36,368 nt of DNA from Eubacteriaceae bacterium (GCA_910574915.1 CAJTCR010000051.1:1-36368); one strand, 5' to 3'; counted from the first letter of the stretch, positions 1 to 9,075 are shown. Numbers and translations: made by a program. Notes: a model not told the origin generated them from the letters alone.

Positions 1-120
1 GCCTAATCCTTTCTTCAGATTCCACCTCACGATGGACACCCTTGGCTTCGGCTGTATCCTTCCCACTGCCGGGCGGATTGGGGACTTTCACCCGTTAGAA
101 CGTGTGCCCACCGGGCACAC
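1..120 (-). mobile_element. Group IIC intron, 5' end of domain I (continues out of window)
   Basis: Read on the minus strand from 120 leftward, the sequence begins GTGTGCCCGG and carries blocks GGGTGAAAGTCCC and AAGGGTGTCC...GGAATCTGAAG, which I recognise as domain I of bacterial group IIC introns such as the Oceanobacillus iheyensis intron. The junction fits the known target preference of class C introns: the base before it is the end of the T-run of a rho-independent terminator hairpin (125-158). Only about 120 nt of ribozyme lie inside the window; the reverse transcriptase ORF and the 3' end must lie to the left. This is a partial feature, and whether the intron is complete cannot be seen here. 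Confidence 0.82.
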
Positions 121-124
121 CAAA

Positions 125-158
125 AAAACTGACCGGAAATCCCTTTCCGGCCAGTTTT
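125..158 (-). terminator. Rho-independent terminator of the acidic membrane protein gene, and intron target
   Basis: The stem AAACTG-CCGGAAA pairs with TTTCCGG-CAGTTT around a four-base loop with one mismatch. On the minus strand it is followed by seven T residues and a G. It lies 30 bp behind the stop codon of the gene ending at 188. The intron 5' end abuts the T-run. Confidence 0.85.
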
Positions 159-187
159 ATTTTCATTTTCTGTTTGATCGTCTGTTT

Positions 188-514
188 TTATTCTTCGGTC
201 ATATCGTCTGTGATTGCATCTTCTGCTTCGTCTGCCTTTGCTTCGTCATCCGCTTCTTTTTCTTCTTCGTCTTCAAAGAAATCGTCGTCGAAGTCATCAT
301 CGAAATCATCTTCAAAATCTTCCAGATAGTCTGGAGCGAAGAAACGATACAATCCATAGATCGCCGCTGCTGCTACTACAACAATGCCAAGCGCTGCAAA
401 AATCCAGACTGCTTTGCTTTTTTTCTTTTCAGATTCATCTTCTTTTCTCAGAAGGTCTCCAACCTTTGCTACATTTTCAGACAGTAATCCATGTAATTCA
501 TCTAATCGATTCAT
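188..514 (-). CDS. Small single-pass membrane protein with acidic C-terminal tail
   Basis: 108 aa. I chose the ATG at 514 because AAAGGAG lies 8 nt upstream on the minus strand; a longer frame upstream has no such site. Residues 1-35 are hydrophilic (MNRLDELHGLLSENVAK...) and end in a basic KKKSK stop-transfer-like run. One membrane segment follows at about 36-57, then a very acidic tail with repeated FDDD/FEDD units. The predicted topology is a single-pass protein with the acidic tail on the far side. It lies 156 bp behind pcrA and has its own terminator, so it may be read through from pcrA. I do not recognise a named family; function unknown. Confidence 0.72.
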   Translation of the reverse strand: MNRLDELHGLLSENVAKVGDLLRKEDESEKKKSKAVWIFAALGIVVVAAAAIYGLYRFFAPDYLEDFEDDFDDDFDDDFFEDEEEKEADDEAKADEAEDAITDDMTEE

Positions 515-670
515 ACTGTTTTGTTCTCCTTTCCGCTCTATTTGAATATACAGGCATCTGTATTTCACTTAATCTATATCATTATAACATATCTTTCCCA
601 GATAGCGAGAAAAAATTTACATTTTATTGTTTTTTTATAAATAATTTTTGTTACTTTAACTCTATCCCGC

Positions 671-3043
671 CTATCCGTCTATTTTTTTCAGCTTTGCAAA
701 CGCTGCAAACATCTTTTTCACGCCTGCCTGGTGGAACTGGACGGTTACTTCGTAATCCCTGCCGCCGGACACAATGTTTACGACCATGCCGTCCCCGAAC
801 TTCTGATGGCGAACCAGATCGCCGACCCCATAGCCAAGCCTTTTCCTTACCAGCTCGTCCCCGTCCTGCGCATCTGGATGAGGCGGCACGGCTTTCCAAT
901 TATGGATATCGTCTTTTCCTGGCTCTGCCTTTATAAAATCAAACATTGTATCTGTAGAACATGCACTAGTTTCTGGCTGCTGCGCGGGCGGATTTTTGTA
1001 TAGCTGCATGTCTCCCTGCTGTGCCGCTGTTTTTCCGCGAAACATCTCGATTGCCTGTTTGACTGCCAAGTTGTCTGAAAATCCGGCGTTTTCCTTTTCC
1101 TGCCGGTAAGTCTTTTTCTTTGGCTGTTCCATAACCTGTTTTGGGATCTCATTGACAAAGCGGGATACGCGGTTATACTGCATCTGCCCGCGTACCATAC
1201 GCTGCCTTGCGCAGGTGACTGTCAGGTTTTTCATGGCGCGCGTAATGCCCACGTAAGCCAGTCGCCGTTCCTCTTCGATTTCTTCCAGCGCATTGTCGCT
1301 TGTGATGGACATATAGCTTGGAAACAGGCCGTCTTCCATTCCAGCCAGGTATACCTGAGGAAATTCCAGCCCTTTGGCGCTGTGCAGCGTCATTAAGATC
1401 ACACGGTTTTGATCGTCGTCTAGGCTGTCAATATCCGCTACAAGCGCCACTTCTTCCAAAAAGCCGGACAGTGTGGCTTCTGATTCGTTTTGTTCATACG
1501 TCAGCACTTTTCCCTGTAATTCCTCGATATTTTCAATACGGGAATGTGCTTCGTCGGTGCCCTCTGCTTTGAGCTCTTCCACATAGCCAGTCGCATCGAT
1601 TATTTCCTGCAGCAGCTCCGACACCGAAAGAATGCCTGCCTTGGAACGCATTGTCTGGATAAATGTAACAAACGGCTGGATTTTTACCGCAGCTCTGCCG
1701 ATGGACGGGATCTGTTCCGCCGCGCGCAGCGCCTGGTAAAAACTGATATCATGCTCGTTGGCATACGTCTGTACTTTTGCCAGCGTCGCAGCGCCGATGC
1801 CGCGCTTTGGGATGTTTATAATTCTGCGCACAGCCAGGTCGTCTCTGGCGTTGTCGATCGTCTTTAAATAGCAGAGCAGGTCTTTGATTTCCTTGCGGGC
1901 ATAGAAATTTACCCCGCCGACCATTTTATAAGGGATATTTGCCAGAATAAAGCTTTCTTCAAACAGACGCGACTGTGCGTTTGTCCGGTATAATACGGCA
2001 AAGTCCTGATAGCGGAAGCTGCCGCCGCGTATTTTTTTCTGGATATCCGATGCTACAAATTCTGCTTCGTCAAATCCAGAATCAAACTGGCAAAACTGCA
2101 CTTTATCGCCGGCATCATTTTGTGTCCAGAGCGCTTTTTCCTTTCGCCCGTAATTATTGGCAATCACACCGTTTGCGGCATCCAGTATATTTTGGGTAGA
2201 GCGGTAATTCTGCTCCAGCTTAATGACCGCTGCGTTTGGAAAATAGTGCTCAAAATTTAAAATATTGCCGATATTTGCGCCTCGGAACTTGTAGATCGAC
2301 TGATCGTCGTCACCTACGACACACAGGTTTTCATATTTGGATGCCAGCAGGCGGATCAGCTCAAACTGTGCCGTATTTGTGTCCTGGTATTCATCTACCA
2401 TTAAATACCGCAGACGATCCTGATAGTATTCCAGCACTTCCTTGTCGTTTCGAAACAGTTCGACGGTCTTCATTATCAAGTCGTCAAAATCCAGCGCGTT
2501 GTTTTTTTGCAGTATCTGTTGGTATTCGGTATACACCTGCGCTGTCTTTTGCCTGACAAAATTGTCGTCCATATGTTTTATGTATTCCGATGGACTGAGC
2601 AGCTCGTCCTTTGCATGAGAGATTGCATTTAAAAAAAACCGCTCTTTGTACAGCTTTGTGTCGATCTCCAGTCGTTTGCAGATATCTTTCATCAACTGCT
2701 TCTGGTCGTCCGCGTCATAGATCGTAAAATTGGTATCGAACCCGATCCGGTTAATGTGCCGCCGCAGAATGCGTACACAGGCAGAATGAAACGTAGATAC
2801 CCAGATGCTTTCCGACCCGAATCCGACGATATCATCGATCCGTTCGCGCATCTCGCCTGCTGCTTTGTTTGTAAATGTGATTGCCATAATATGATACGGA
2901 TTCACACCTTTTTCTTCTATTAAATATGCTGCACGATGCGTCAGCACTCTCGTCTTGCCGGAGCCCGCCCCAGCCAGAACCAGCACAGGGCCCTCCGTGC
3001 GGCAGATTGCCTGCATCTGCATATCATTCATATTTTCATACAT
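671..3043 (-). CDS. pcrA: ATP-dependent DNA helicase PcrA/UvrD (superfamily 1)
   Basis: 790 aa 3'-5' DNA helicase for nucleotide-excision repair, replication restart and removal of RecA filaments. The Walker A motif GAGSGKT lies at residues 25-31. Further SF1 motifs are AITFTNKAAGEMRER (Ia), YLMVDEYQDTN (II, DExx box), VVGDDDQSIYKFRGA (III), LEQNYRST (IV), LHSAKGLEFPQVYLAGMEDGLFP (V, partly quoted) and VGITRAMK (VI). The C-terminus ends in a beta-rich VGDLVRHQKFGDG segment, the tudor-like domain typical of PcrA that contacts RNA polymerase. The length is slightly above the usual 720-750 because of an expanded linker near residues 640-730. A GGAAGGA site lies upstream of the ATG. Confidence 0.96.
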   Translation of the reverse strand: MYENMNDMQMQAICRTEGPVLVLAGAGSGKTRVLTHRAAYLIEEKGVNPYHIMAITFTNKAAGEMRERIDDIVGFGSESIWVSTFHSACVRILRRHINRIGFDTNFTIYDADDQKQLMKDICKRLEIDTKLYKERFFLNAISHAKDELLSPSEYIKHMDDNFVRQKTAQVYTEYQQILQKNNALDFDDLIMKTVELFRNDKEVLEYYQDRLRYLMVDEYQDTNTAQFELIRLLASKYENLCVVGDDDQSIYKFRGANIGNILNFEHYFPNAAVIKLEQNYRSTQNILDAANGVIANNYGRKEKALWTQNDAGDKVQFCQFDSGFDEAEFVASDIQKKIRGGSFRYQDFAVLYRTNAQSRLFEESFILANIPYKMVGGVNFYARKEIKDLLCYLKTIDNARDDLAVRRIINIPKRGIGAATLAKVQTYANEHDISFYQALRAAEQIPSIGRAAVKIQPFVTFIQTMRSKAGILSVSELLQEIIDATGYVEELKAEGTDEAHSRIENIEELQGKVLTYEQNESEATLSGFLEEVALVADIDSLDDDQNRVILMTLHSAKGLEFPQVYLAGMEDGLFPSYMSITSDNALEEIEEERRLAYVGITRAMKNLTVTCARQRMVRGQMQYNRVSRFVNEIPKQVMEQPKKKTYRQEKENAGFSDNLAVKQAIEMFRGKTAAQQGDMQLYKNPPAQQPETSACSTDTMFDFIKAEPGKDDIHNWKAVPPHPDAQDGDELVRKRLGYGVGDLVRHQKFGDGMVVNIVSGGRDYEVTVQFHQAGVKKMFAAFAKLKKIDG

Positions 3044-3198
3044 CGATCTGCATTCCTTCCATAAAGATTTCCAATTAGATATCTATAATCTTAACTTTTC
3101 TTTCCCAATCCGTCAACAGATAAATACCAGGATCAAATGCAACTTTCGCTTGCGATCCGGTTTTTATTACTATATAATGTATTTCAGAGGTGATAAAA

Positions 3199-3837
3199 AT
3201 GAAAATCGATGAAAAAGACCTTTTAAACAGCATTTTAGAAAGCATAAAACGCATTGACTATATCAAACCGGAAGACATTCCGAATATCGACCTGTATATG
3301 GACCAGGTCACCACATTTATGAACGAACAGCTTGCCGCCACAAGACGTTATCCTGACGACAAGATCCTGACCAAAACGATGATTAACAACTATACGAAAA
3401 ATAACCTTCTGCCGCCGCCGGATAAAAAGAAATATTCCAAAGAGCATCTGCTGACGCTAATCTTTATCTATTATTTCAAAGGCATTCTGAGTATCAGCGA
3501 TATCCAGTATCTGTTAAATCCGATTACTGACCGTTATTTTTCTGAAAACGGCGAACTTGACCTGACCAGGATCTACAAAGAGGTGTTTGGGCTGGAAAAA
3601 GACGAGGCAGGTATGCTTGCAAAAGACATTACGCGCAAGTTTCATACGAGCAGCCATACTTTTCCAGATTCTCCGCCTGAAGAACGGGAAAATTTACAGT
3701 TGTTTTCTTTTTTGTGCATGTTGAGTTTTGATGTCTATGTAAAGCGTATGCTGATCGAAAAGATCATCGATGCAAAGCTTGCGAAGCATCCCGATGAAAA
3801 AATAAGAAAGAATGCAAAAGAAAGCAGAAAAAAATAA
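3199..3837 (+). CDS. DUF1836 family protein
   Basis: 212 aa. I start at the ATG at 3199, 8 nt behind CAGAGG; a GTG three codons earlier overlaps the ribosome site and is less likely. The sequence shows the DUF1836 pattern: an N-terminal charged helix, then MINNYTKNNLLPPPDKKKYS, which looks like the recognition part of a MerR-like winged helix. Next comes a hydrophobic helix (HLLTLIFIYYFKGILSI) and DIQYLL. The family is common in Firmicutes and may bind DNA, but its role is not established. It is transcribed divergently from pcrA and convergently with yerC, so it is probably a single-gene unit. Confidence 0.82.
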   Translation: MKIDEKDLLNSILESIKRIDYIKPEDIPNIDLYMDQVTTFMNEQLAATRRYPDDKILTKTMINNYTKNNLLPPPDKKKYSKEHLLTLIFIYYFKGILSISDIQYLLNPITDRYFSENGELDLTRIYKEVFGLEKDEAGMLAKDITRKFHTSSHTFPDSPPEERENLQLFSFLCMLSFDVYVKRMLIEKIIDAKLAKHPDEKIRKNAKESRKK

Positions 3838-3843
3838 TTTTAC

Positions 3844-3887
3844 GGACTTTGCAGCGAATGTCCATAAGAGCAGCCCCTGCAAAGTCC
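3844..3887 (-). terminator. Terminator between DUF1836 gene and yerC
   Basis: The stem GGACTTTGCAG pairs perfectly with CTGCAAAGTCC (11 bp). On the minus strand the stem is followed by GTAAAATTATTTTTTT, so it fits best as the terminator of the yerC transcript. On the plus strand there is no T-run. Confidence 0.7.
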
Positions 3888-3893
3888 CGGTGT

Positions 3894-4196
3894 TCAGCCT
3901 GTCTCGGATTCTCCGCGCAGGCGCCGGAGCACAAGGTCATATCCGTCATGCCCGTAATTCAGCGACCGGTTTACCCTGCTGATTGTTGCCGTAGAAGCAC
4001 CTGTTGTCTCTGCAATATCCATATAGGTCTGGTGGTTGCGCAGCATATGTGCGACTTCAAACCGCTGCGACAACGCTTGCAGCTCATTGACGGTGCAGAT
4101 ATCTTCAAAAAACCGGTAGCACTCCTCCCGGCTTTTCAGTGTTAATACCGCGTCAAACAAACGGTCTGCTGCTTCTGTCCTAAGATCTTTACCCAT
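3894..4196 (-). CDS. yerC: YerC/YecD family TrpR-like DNA-binding protein
   Basis: 100 aa. I chose the ATG at 4196 because AAGGAG lies 8 nt upstream on the minus strand. The protein contains the TrpR/DnaA-like helix-turn-helix: NELQALSQRFEVAHML, then YMDIAETTGASTATISRVNR (two overlapping parts of one helix-turn-helix of the YerC/YecD family), then LNYGHDGYD. Members are small regulators of unsettled target in Firmicutes. The gene lies 78 bp behind the GH25 lysozyme gene with no clear terminator between them, so co-transcription is possible. Function beyond DNA binding is inferred. Confidence 0.85.
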   Translation of the reverse strand: MGKDLRTEAADRLFDAVLTLKSREECYRFFEDICTVNELQALSQRFEVAHMLRNHQTYMDIAETTGASTATISRVNRSLNYGHDGYDLVLRRLRGESETG

Positions 4197-4274
4197 CCTC
4201 CCCGCTCCTTTTAGCTGCGGGCGGCTTACGCTGTACCCGCTCACAGATACAGCCTGGCTGCCCTTAAATTCCTG

Positions 4275-5999
4275 TTATGTCTGCTTGATATATTTGGTTG
4301 GTATATATCCCGAATAGTTTTTCCCTTTCAGTGTATATTTTACATGGCTCCACTTTGTGCCTGCCACAGTCACGCTGCTGCCAACCATCGTTACCTTTGT
4401 GCCTTTTGGTATCTTTCTTTGCACCTTATAGGCAAGTCCCGCACCGGTTCTTACATTGACATCCTTTGTCGTATTTCCATACGTATAGATCGTCACATAG
4501 CTGCCTGACAAATATCCGGTATAAGCTTTTCCGTTTTTGCTGTAGGTTACCTTATACCACTTTTTATCGTCTGTTGCCAGCGTAAATTTAAAAAACGGCA
4601 GTCCGGTTCCTGACGGTACGACAACAAGCGACTCATATTCTGTTCCCGCCTGGCGCCTTAAATGGATATTTGCCGTCGTTTTCAGGCGGAACGCGTGCTG
4701 GCGCAGTGTATTTGCTGTAAGTATGTCAGACTCTTCCCCATATTTGAGGTTGCCGTCTTCATCTAACAGAAACGGAACCACTTTGTAAAAGTACTGGCGC
4801 CCTTCAGATTTTATAACCATATCGTCTGTATAGGCAGTCACTTCGTTCCAGTTGATCGTTTTAAGCTGTTTATAAGTACCTCCGTAAGATTTGCTGCGGT
4901 AAACCTTATAGCCGTCTGCTTCCTCCAGCGCGTCCCACTGAATCGTAATGTAGTCCATATCATTGTCTTCCATCCGAAGCCCGCTGACCGGCCCAAGCCC
5001 TTCGGCAAAATCTTCTGGATCAAGCTCTTCCGGTGGCGTCAGTTCCCCGTCGCCGCCTGTATAATAAAAATTACAGTCTACATTTCCGGCAATGCCGTCC
5101 ACATGCCCCGTACTGGAATACTGCCAATACGTATAATCGCCCTTATAGCTCGTCTGCGTCGTATAATTTGCCAGCCAGCAGTCATAAGCGGTCAGCTTTG
5201 CCACGTCAAAAGAGCTGCCCAAAAAGTTCGGGCTTCCATAGTACATCGGCGTATAGCCCGCATCCTGGATAATATCCGCATAGGCAATCGTATTTTTCGT
5301 CACCTGCTCCTTTGACAGCCCGTAGGCGCGGTAAGCATTGGAAAACGCTTCAAAATCGTATACGACTGGTAACGTAATCATGGATTTATAATTTTTTATC
5401 AAATCCAGTGTTTTCTGTGCTTCTTTTTTTGCCTCATTTGTCGTAATTGAATTGGAAAAGAAATATATGCCGACGGAAATGCCTGCCTGATAGGCACCTT
5501 CGATATTTTTCCTAAAATACTCGTCCTCATACATGGCAAAGTCTTTGGACAACGCCGTATATCCGCAGCGGATAAATACAAATTTTACGCCTGCTGCCTT
5601 TACTTTTTTCCAGTCAATATCCGCCTGCCATTTCGATACATCGATTCCATTGATAATGCTGCCGTCACTAAACTGCGCTCCATGCGTATAGACTAGTCCG
5701 GTATACGGACTTTTCGTTGTGACCGCCTCGATGCTGCGCAGTGAAAACGGCGTCTCGGATGCTGCTGTCTGCTCCGCTGGCATCTGCATTTTTACATAAT
5801 CAGGATCGTTGTAATCCGGTGCCAGATCTTCCGGCAGCACGGCTTGTTTCGCTTCCTGCGTCTGTATCGGATCTTTGGCGGAATTTTCTATTTTCTGCGT
5901 CTGCGGCTGTTCTGAGGCAGCTACCAAATACCCGGCAGGAGAGCTACAGAGCAGCATACATCCCAATGCACCTGCTAAAATTCGATTTTTTTTCTTCAT
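4275..5999 (-). CDS. Secreted GH25 lysozyme with Fn3-like and SH3 cell-wall domains
   Basis: 574 aa muramidase cutting the MurNAc-GlcNAc bond of peptidoglycan outside the cell. A signal peptide lies at 1-28 (MKKKNRILAG..LVAAS), then a low-complexity linker to about 95. The GH25 barrel covers about 100-315: GIDVSKWQ with Asp120 and the catalytic YDFEAF with Asp215 and Glu217, and a late YWQYSS strand. A fibronectin type III-like domain follows at about 335-430 (GLRMEDND..YKVYRS..YFYKVVP). Two bacterial SH3-like repeats lie at about 436-574 (ANIHLRRQAG..YLSGSYV; VNVRTGAGLAYKV..YIPTKYI). This layout suits autolysis or remodelling of the wall. An AAAGGAG site precedes the ATG. Confidence 0.93.
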   Translation of the reverse strand: MKKKNRILAGALGCMLLCSSPAGYLVAASEQPQTQKIENSAKDPIQTQEAKQAVLPEDLAPDYNDPDYVKMQMPAEQTAASETPFSLRSIEAVTTKSPYTGLVYTHGAQFSDGSIINGIDVSKWQADIDWKKVKAAGVKFVFIRCGYTALSKDFAMYEDEYFRKNIEGAYQAGISVGIYFFSNSITTNEAKKEAQKTLDLIKNYKSMITLPVVYDFEAFSNAYRAYGLSKEQVTKNTIAYADIIQDAGYTPMYYGSPNFLGSSFDVAKLTAYDCWLANYTTQTSYKGDYTYWQYSSTGHVDGIAGNVDCNFYYTGGDGELTPPEELDPEDFAEGLGPVSGLRMEDNDMDYITIQWDALEEADGYKVYRSKSYGGTYKQLKTINWNEVTAYTDDMVIKSEGRQYFYKVVPFLLDEDGNLKYGEESDILTANTLRQHAFRLKTTANIHLRRQAGTEYESLVVVPSGTGLPFFKFTLATDDKKWYKVTYSKNGKAYTGYLSGSYVTIYTYGNTTKDVNVRTGAGLAYKVQRKIPKGTKVTMVGSSVTVAGTKWSHVKYTLKGKNYSGYIPTKYIKQT

Positions 6000-6177
6000 G
6001 TATAACTCCTTTGTACTTTTTCAATGTTATCCGGTTTCGTTTTGCCGATGTCCCAAACATTCAAACATGGCACCTATCATAATCACGCATTATTAAGGTT
6101 ACCTTAAAAAGTACGAAAGAACGTCCCAATTTTTACGTGTCATACACTGTGAATTTTTGGCATTTTTTATTTGCAGA

Positions 6178-6942
6178 TTATTTCATCGCAGATACAACTT
6201 CTGAAATGCGATTTACGACCTCTTCAATATTTTTATTAACCACAGAGCTGCGTTCCGACAGCTTGCCTACTTCACTCGCCACAACTGCAAATCCCGCGCC
6301 CAGATCCCCTGCCCTTGCAGCTTCAATACTTGCGTTAAGCGCCAGTATCTTCTGGCGGCTTTGAATGGAACGCAGCGTCCCGGTTTCTTTTTTAATCGTC
6401 TCGATCAGCTCGTTGGTCTCCTTAACGCCGTCGGAAAGGCTTGTAAATATATGCTTTGTCCGGTTTTTGGCATACTCTGAACGGATAAAATGGTTCATCG
6501 CGTCACTCAGGATTTCCACAGATGCCTGCACCACTGCCGGAGAGCTTACCTTTACTTTATGTAACGACCGCAGATACGTCTCTGGGTTTAACCCAAGCTC
6601 CGCTGCCAGCTTGCGGCACTGCTCCTCATCTGGCTCTTCCTGCAAGACCTGGCCGCCCAGCACAGAGCCAAACTTTTCCCCGTCGACCGTAAGCTCCACT
6701 GCAAAATCGTACAGCCCGGCATGGCAGCGGTAAACGCCGTTCGCCTCTTTGTCACATTTTTCGCACCTTACGCTTCCTTCCTTGCATCCGCGCAGCATCT
6801 TGCAAAACTCTGTAAAATTATGCTGTTCTGAAATATAACTTCCGTCCGTCCCGATTGCCACTGCCGCCATGCCTGTCGCAACTGCCCAGTTCGAGAGAAT
6901 CCGGTCAAACTTCTTCATATCCGCAAAATCCTGTATTTTCAC
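6178..6942 (-). CDS. Soluble PocR-domain methyl-accepting chemotaxis-like protein
   Basis: 254 aa. The start is a GTG at 6942, placed 8 nt behind GGAGG; the frame is open further upstream but without a ribosome site. Residues 1-155 form a PocR sensory domain with conserved cysteines ([34 protein letters not shown]), a family that binds small metabolites or a redox cofactor. Residues 170-254 form a short coiled coil containing the receptor hairpin signature [30 protein letters not shown]. There is no membrane segment, and the signalling part is much shorter than in ordinary chemoreceptors. No che genes are in the window. It is probably a cytoplasmic sensor whose partner is unknown. Confidence 0.85.
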   Translation of the reverse strand: MKIQDFADMKKFDRILSNWAVATGMAAVAIGTDGSYISEQHNFTEFCKMLRGCKEGSVRCEKCDKEANGVYRCHAGLYDFAVELTVDGEKFGSVLGGQVLQEEPDEEQCRKLAAELGLNPETYLRSLHKVKVSSPAVVQASVEILSDAMNHFIRSEYAKNRTKHIFTSLSDGVKETNELIETIKKETGTLRSIQSRQKILALNASIEAARAGDLGAGFAVVASEVGKLSERSSVVNKNIEEVVNRISEVVSAMK

Positions 6943-6999
6943 AAATGGTTCCTCCTTCTCACCCTGCAAAACTTCCATATTTTCACACGCTCTGTAACT

Positions 7000-7028
7000 A
7001 TTGTACTATGTATCCGTCATTTTGTCAT
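7000..7028 (-). promoter_or_regulatory. Sigma-A-type promoter of the PocR sensor gene
   Basis: On the minus strand, ATGACA (7023-7028, five of six to TTGACA) and TACAAT (7000-7005) are separated by 17 bp. The -10 box ends 57 bp upstream of the GTG start. Confidence 0.6.
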
Positions 7029-7044
7029 GCTTTTTTTACAGCTT

Positions 7045-8271
7045 TCACAATTCTTTTGCATAATACAGGATGACCAGCCGCACCACCCGGCTATAGCTGC
7101 TGATCCCGTCTTTGACACCGTTCATTGTCAGGTTCGTTTCCAAAAACACATTTGTCGCCTTATTGACCGTTTCCGTAGAAAGGACTGCTTTTTTCTCTAC
7201 CTGCTCCCACTGCTCCTGTGTCAGAAACACATCGTCCTTTAACACCTGCTCATTTGGCTTGACAAGCGCTTTTCGCTGTTCATCCGGCACGCTCTGGCGC
7301 ACCTGCCTTGACAGATATCCGAGCACGCTAAGATACCCAGCATACTGCAAATACAAATCCTCCGATTCAATACATGCCGCAAAGCCAAAAAAATTTGCCT
7401 CGTCTTCTAAAATCACTCCTTTTAAATGGGAATATTCGTGGCAGATCGTCGCTGGCAAATTCAGCGGATACATCACCGCATTATAATTTGCTTCCATTGT
7501 AAACGGGAAATAGATACCGAGCAGATACTGCTGGCTCATAAAATGAGAGGCACGGATCGGCTTTGGATGCGGATAATAGCCTGCCAGATACGGATAGTCC
7601 GCTCCCTGCGCCCGCATTGCCTTTGCACACGCCTGATAAAGCTGCTGCCTGGAGCCGTCATAAACTGCCGCGCCGTCCGCACTGCGGCTGACTGCCCCAG
7701 ACAGCTTATTCGCCTGTGTAACGACCTGCGTATACGCCGCAATTAATTCCTGCACACCGTATTGTTCCTGCACCGGGCGCTTTTTGCCAAAAGAAGCCTG
7801 CTCCTCCAGCGTACTGGCATGATACAGCACATAACAATGAAGTGTTTCCGTCACATATATGTAGATCAGCACCCAGCAGACCAGGCGCACGTTCCATGCC
7901 CGCAGGCGGCGCAGCTTTCCGTGCTTTCTGCCCAGAATAAAAAGCGGCAGGCACAAAAGCTCGAACAGCACAAGCAGTACTCCCACCACAATCAAAACTT
8001 CCCCGACAGAGCCGGAAAACAGGTTGGAAATCCTGCTTGGCACGCCTGTGATTACGGGAAATATATGCAGCCTGTACCAGTCGGAAAAAACAGTGGAATT
8101 CCATGCGGTTATATGGACTGCCAGAACAGACAGTATTATGGCTACCATGCAGATTTTTTCTGGTTTTAAGGTAATGTTTCGTTTTCCGTTTGCTTGTGCG
8201 CGAGGTTTTGTCGTTTTTTTATGTTTGTGTTTATTTGTATCTGTCGTTTTTGTGTTTATTTTTATTTTCAT
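7045..8271 (-). CDS. DUF3810 family membrane protein with HEYSH metallopeptidase-like motif
   Basis: 408 aa. The start ATG at 8271 follows GCAGGAG by 9 nt; an upstream ATG in frame is a poorer fit. The first ~30 residues are basic and Lys/Thr-rich. Three membrane segments follow: about 37-57 (ICMVAIILSVLAVHITAW), 85-105 (GEVLIVVGVLLVLFELLCLP) and 120-140. The long C-terminal part carries LPATICHEYSHLKG and a downstream EDEANFFGF. Together these give the HExxH plus distal Glu pattern of zinc gluzincin peptidases and are typical of DUF3810. The substrate is unknown. It is monocistronic and followed by the PocR gene on the same strand. Confidence 0.8.
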   Translation of the reverse strand: MKIKINTKTTDTNKHKHKKTTKPRAQANGKRNITLKPEKICMVAIILSVLAVHITAWNSTVFSDWYRLHIFPVITGVPSRISNLFSGSVGEVLIVVGVLLVLFELLCLPLFILGRKHGKLRRLRAWNVRLVCWVLIYIYVTETLHCYVLYHASTLEEQASFGKKRPVQEQYGVQELIAAYTQVVTQANKLSGAVSRSADGAAVYDGSRQQLYQACAKAMRAQGADYPYLAGYYPHPKPIRASHFMSQQYLLGIYFPFTMEANYNAVMYPLNLPATICHEYSHLKGVILEDEANFFGFAACIESEDLYLQYAGYLSVLGYLSRQVRQSVPDEQRKALVKPNEQVLKDDVFLTQEQWEQVEKKAVLSTETVNKATNVFLETNLTMNGVKDGISSYSRVVRLVILYYAKEL

Positions 8272-8350
8272 ATTGTGTTTCTCCTGCACAAGAAAATTGT
8301 ACCATATTTCCTAAATACTGTCCATGTCATTATTTTCCACTACTAGACTA

Positions 8351-8676
8351 CAACGAACAAGTTTGAGTTGCTTTGGTAGATTTTTACAGGAAGGGACGCT
8401 GGGAAAGAGGATGTGCCTCCCCTGGCTGCGTCAGTTCCAGAATGCTAAGAAGCCCTAAGTATCCTGCTGGTACGTTGTGGCTGTGTCCGGTCGCGGCACC
8501 TAGTTCGCTGCCTGCTGGCAGCTAAAGGTGCCGCTTGGCTGCGCCCCTAGCTGCCCCGCAGAATACTAAGGGCTTCTAACCATTCTTCCAAAGCCGCCGC
8601 CAGGGGAGGCACATCCTCTCTCCCGGCTGCTTTTCGTAAATGCTACGAAACAAGCGCAATATGGTTTGGTTTGTCT
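8351..8676 (-). repeat. ~320-bp palindromic element, copy A (inverted relative to B and C)
   Basis: The left arm (core 8393-8466, GGGACGCTGGGAAAGAGGAT...) and right arm (core about 8559-8632) are long inverted repeats of about 80 percent identity by eye. They surround a central hairpin, GCGGCACC-TAGTTCGCTGCC-loop-GGCAGC-TAAAGGTGCCGC. Outer arm sequence continues to about 8351 and 8676. The central block is the reverse complement of that in copies B and C, so this copy is inverted. It does not code for a plausible protein and lies between unrelated genes. It resembles no named family I know; a MITE-like element or a structured RNA are the two readings. Confidence 0.85.
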
Positions 8677-8789
8677 GCCATGAACAAAATCAACCCTATG
8701 ATAGAACAAATTCTAGTGTTTTACATGGAGAACCTGTACAAAAAGTTCCTTGGGAAACGCAAATCAGATAAAATTCACTTTAGTACTAC

Positions 8790-9075
8790 AGCGAACAAAC
8801 TATATCGAGCTCGTTTGGCAGCACTTGCGAAGAACAGCCGGGAGAGAGGATGGGTACTCTCTGGCGGCGGCTTTGGAAGAATGTTTAGAATTGCTTGGTA
8901 TTCTGCAAAACAACTAGGGGCGTAGCCAAGCGGCACCTTTAGCTGCCAACAGGCAGCGAACTAGGTGCCGCGACCGGACACAGCCAGGGCGTAGCAGCAG
9001 GATACCTAGCAATTCTTAACATTCTGGAACGGACGCCGCTAGAGAGTACCCATCCTCTCTCCTGGCGTCCCTTTC
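8790..9075 (+). repeat. ~320-bp palindromic element, copy B
   Basis: This copy has the same architecture as copy A in the opposite orientation, separated from it by about 110 bp. Both arms carry GATGGGTACTCTCT where copies A and C have GATGTGCCTCCCCT. Both arms also carry GAATTGCT..GTAT where A and C have GAAGCCCT..GTAT. The central hairpin GCGGCACC...GGTGCCGC is unchanged. The outer right arm is shorter or more diverged than in C. It ends about 40 bp upstream of the fhs promoter. Confidence 0.85.

Noticed and set aside
102..329. Ser-rich frame opposite the acidic membrane protein
   Set aside because: It is the antisense of the Asp/Glu-rich tail; the low-complexity composition is a mirror effect and no ribosome site is present.
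8671..8925. 84-codon plus-strand frame starting MSAMNKINPMIEQ
   Set aside because: It runs through the arm of palindromic copy B, has no ribosome site, and its sequence is explained by the repeat.
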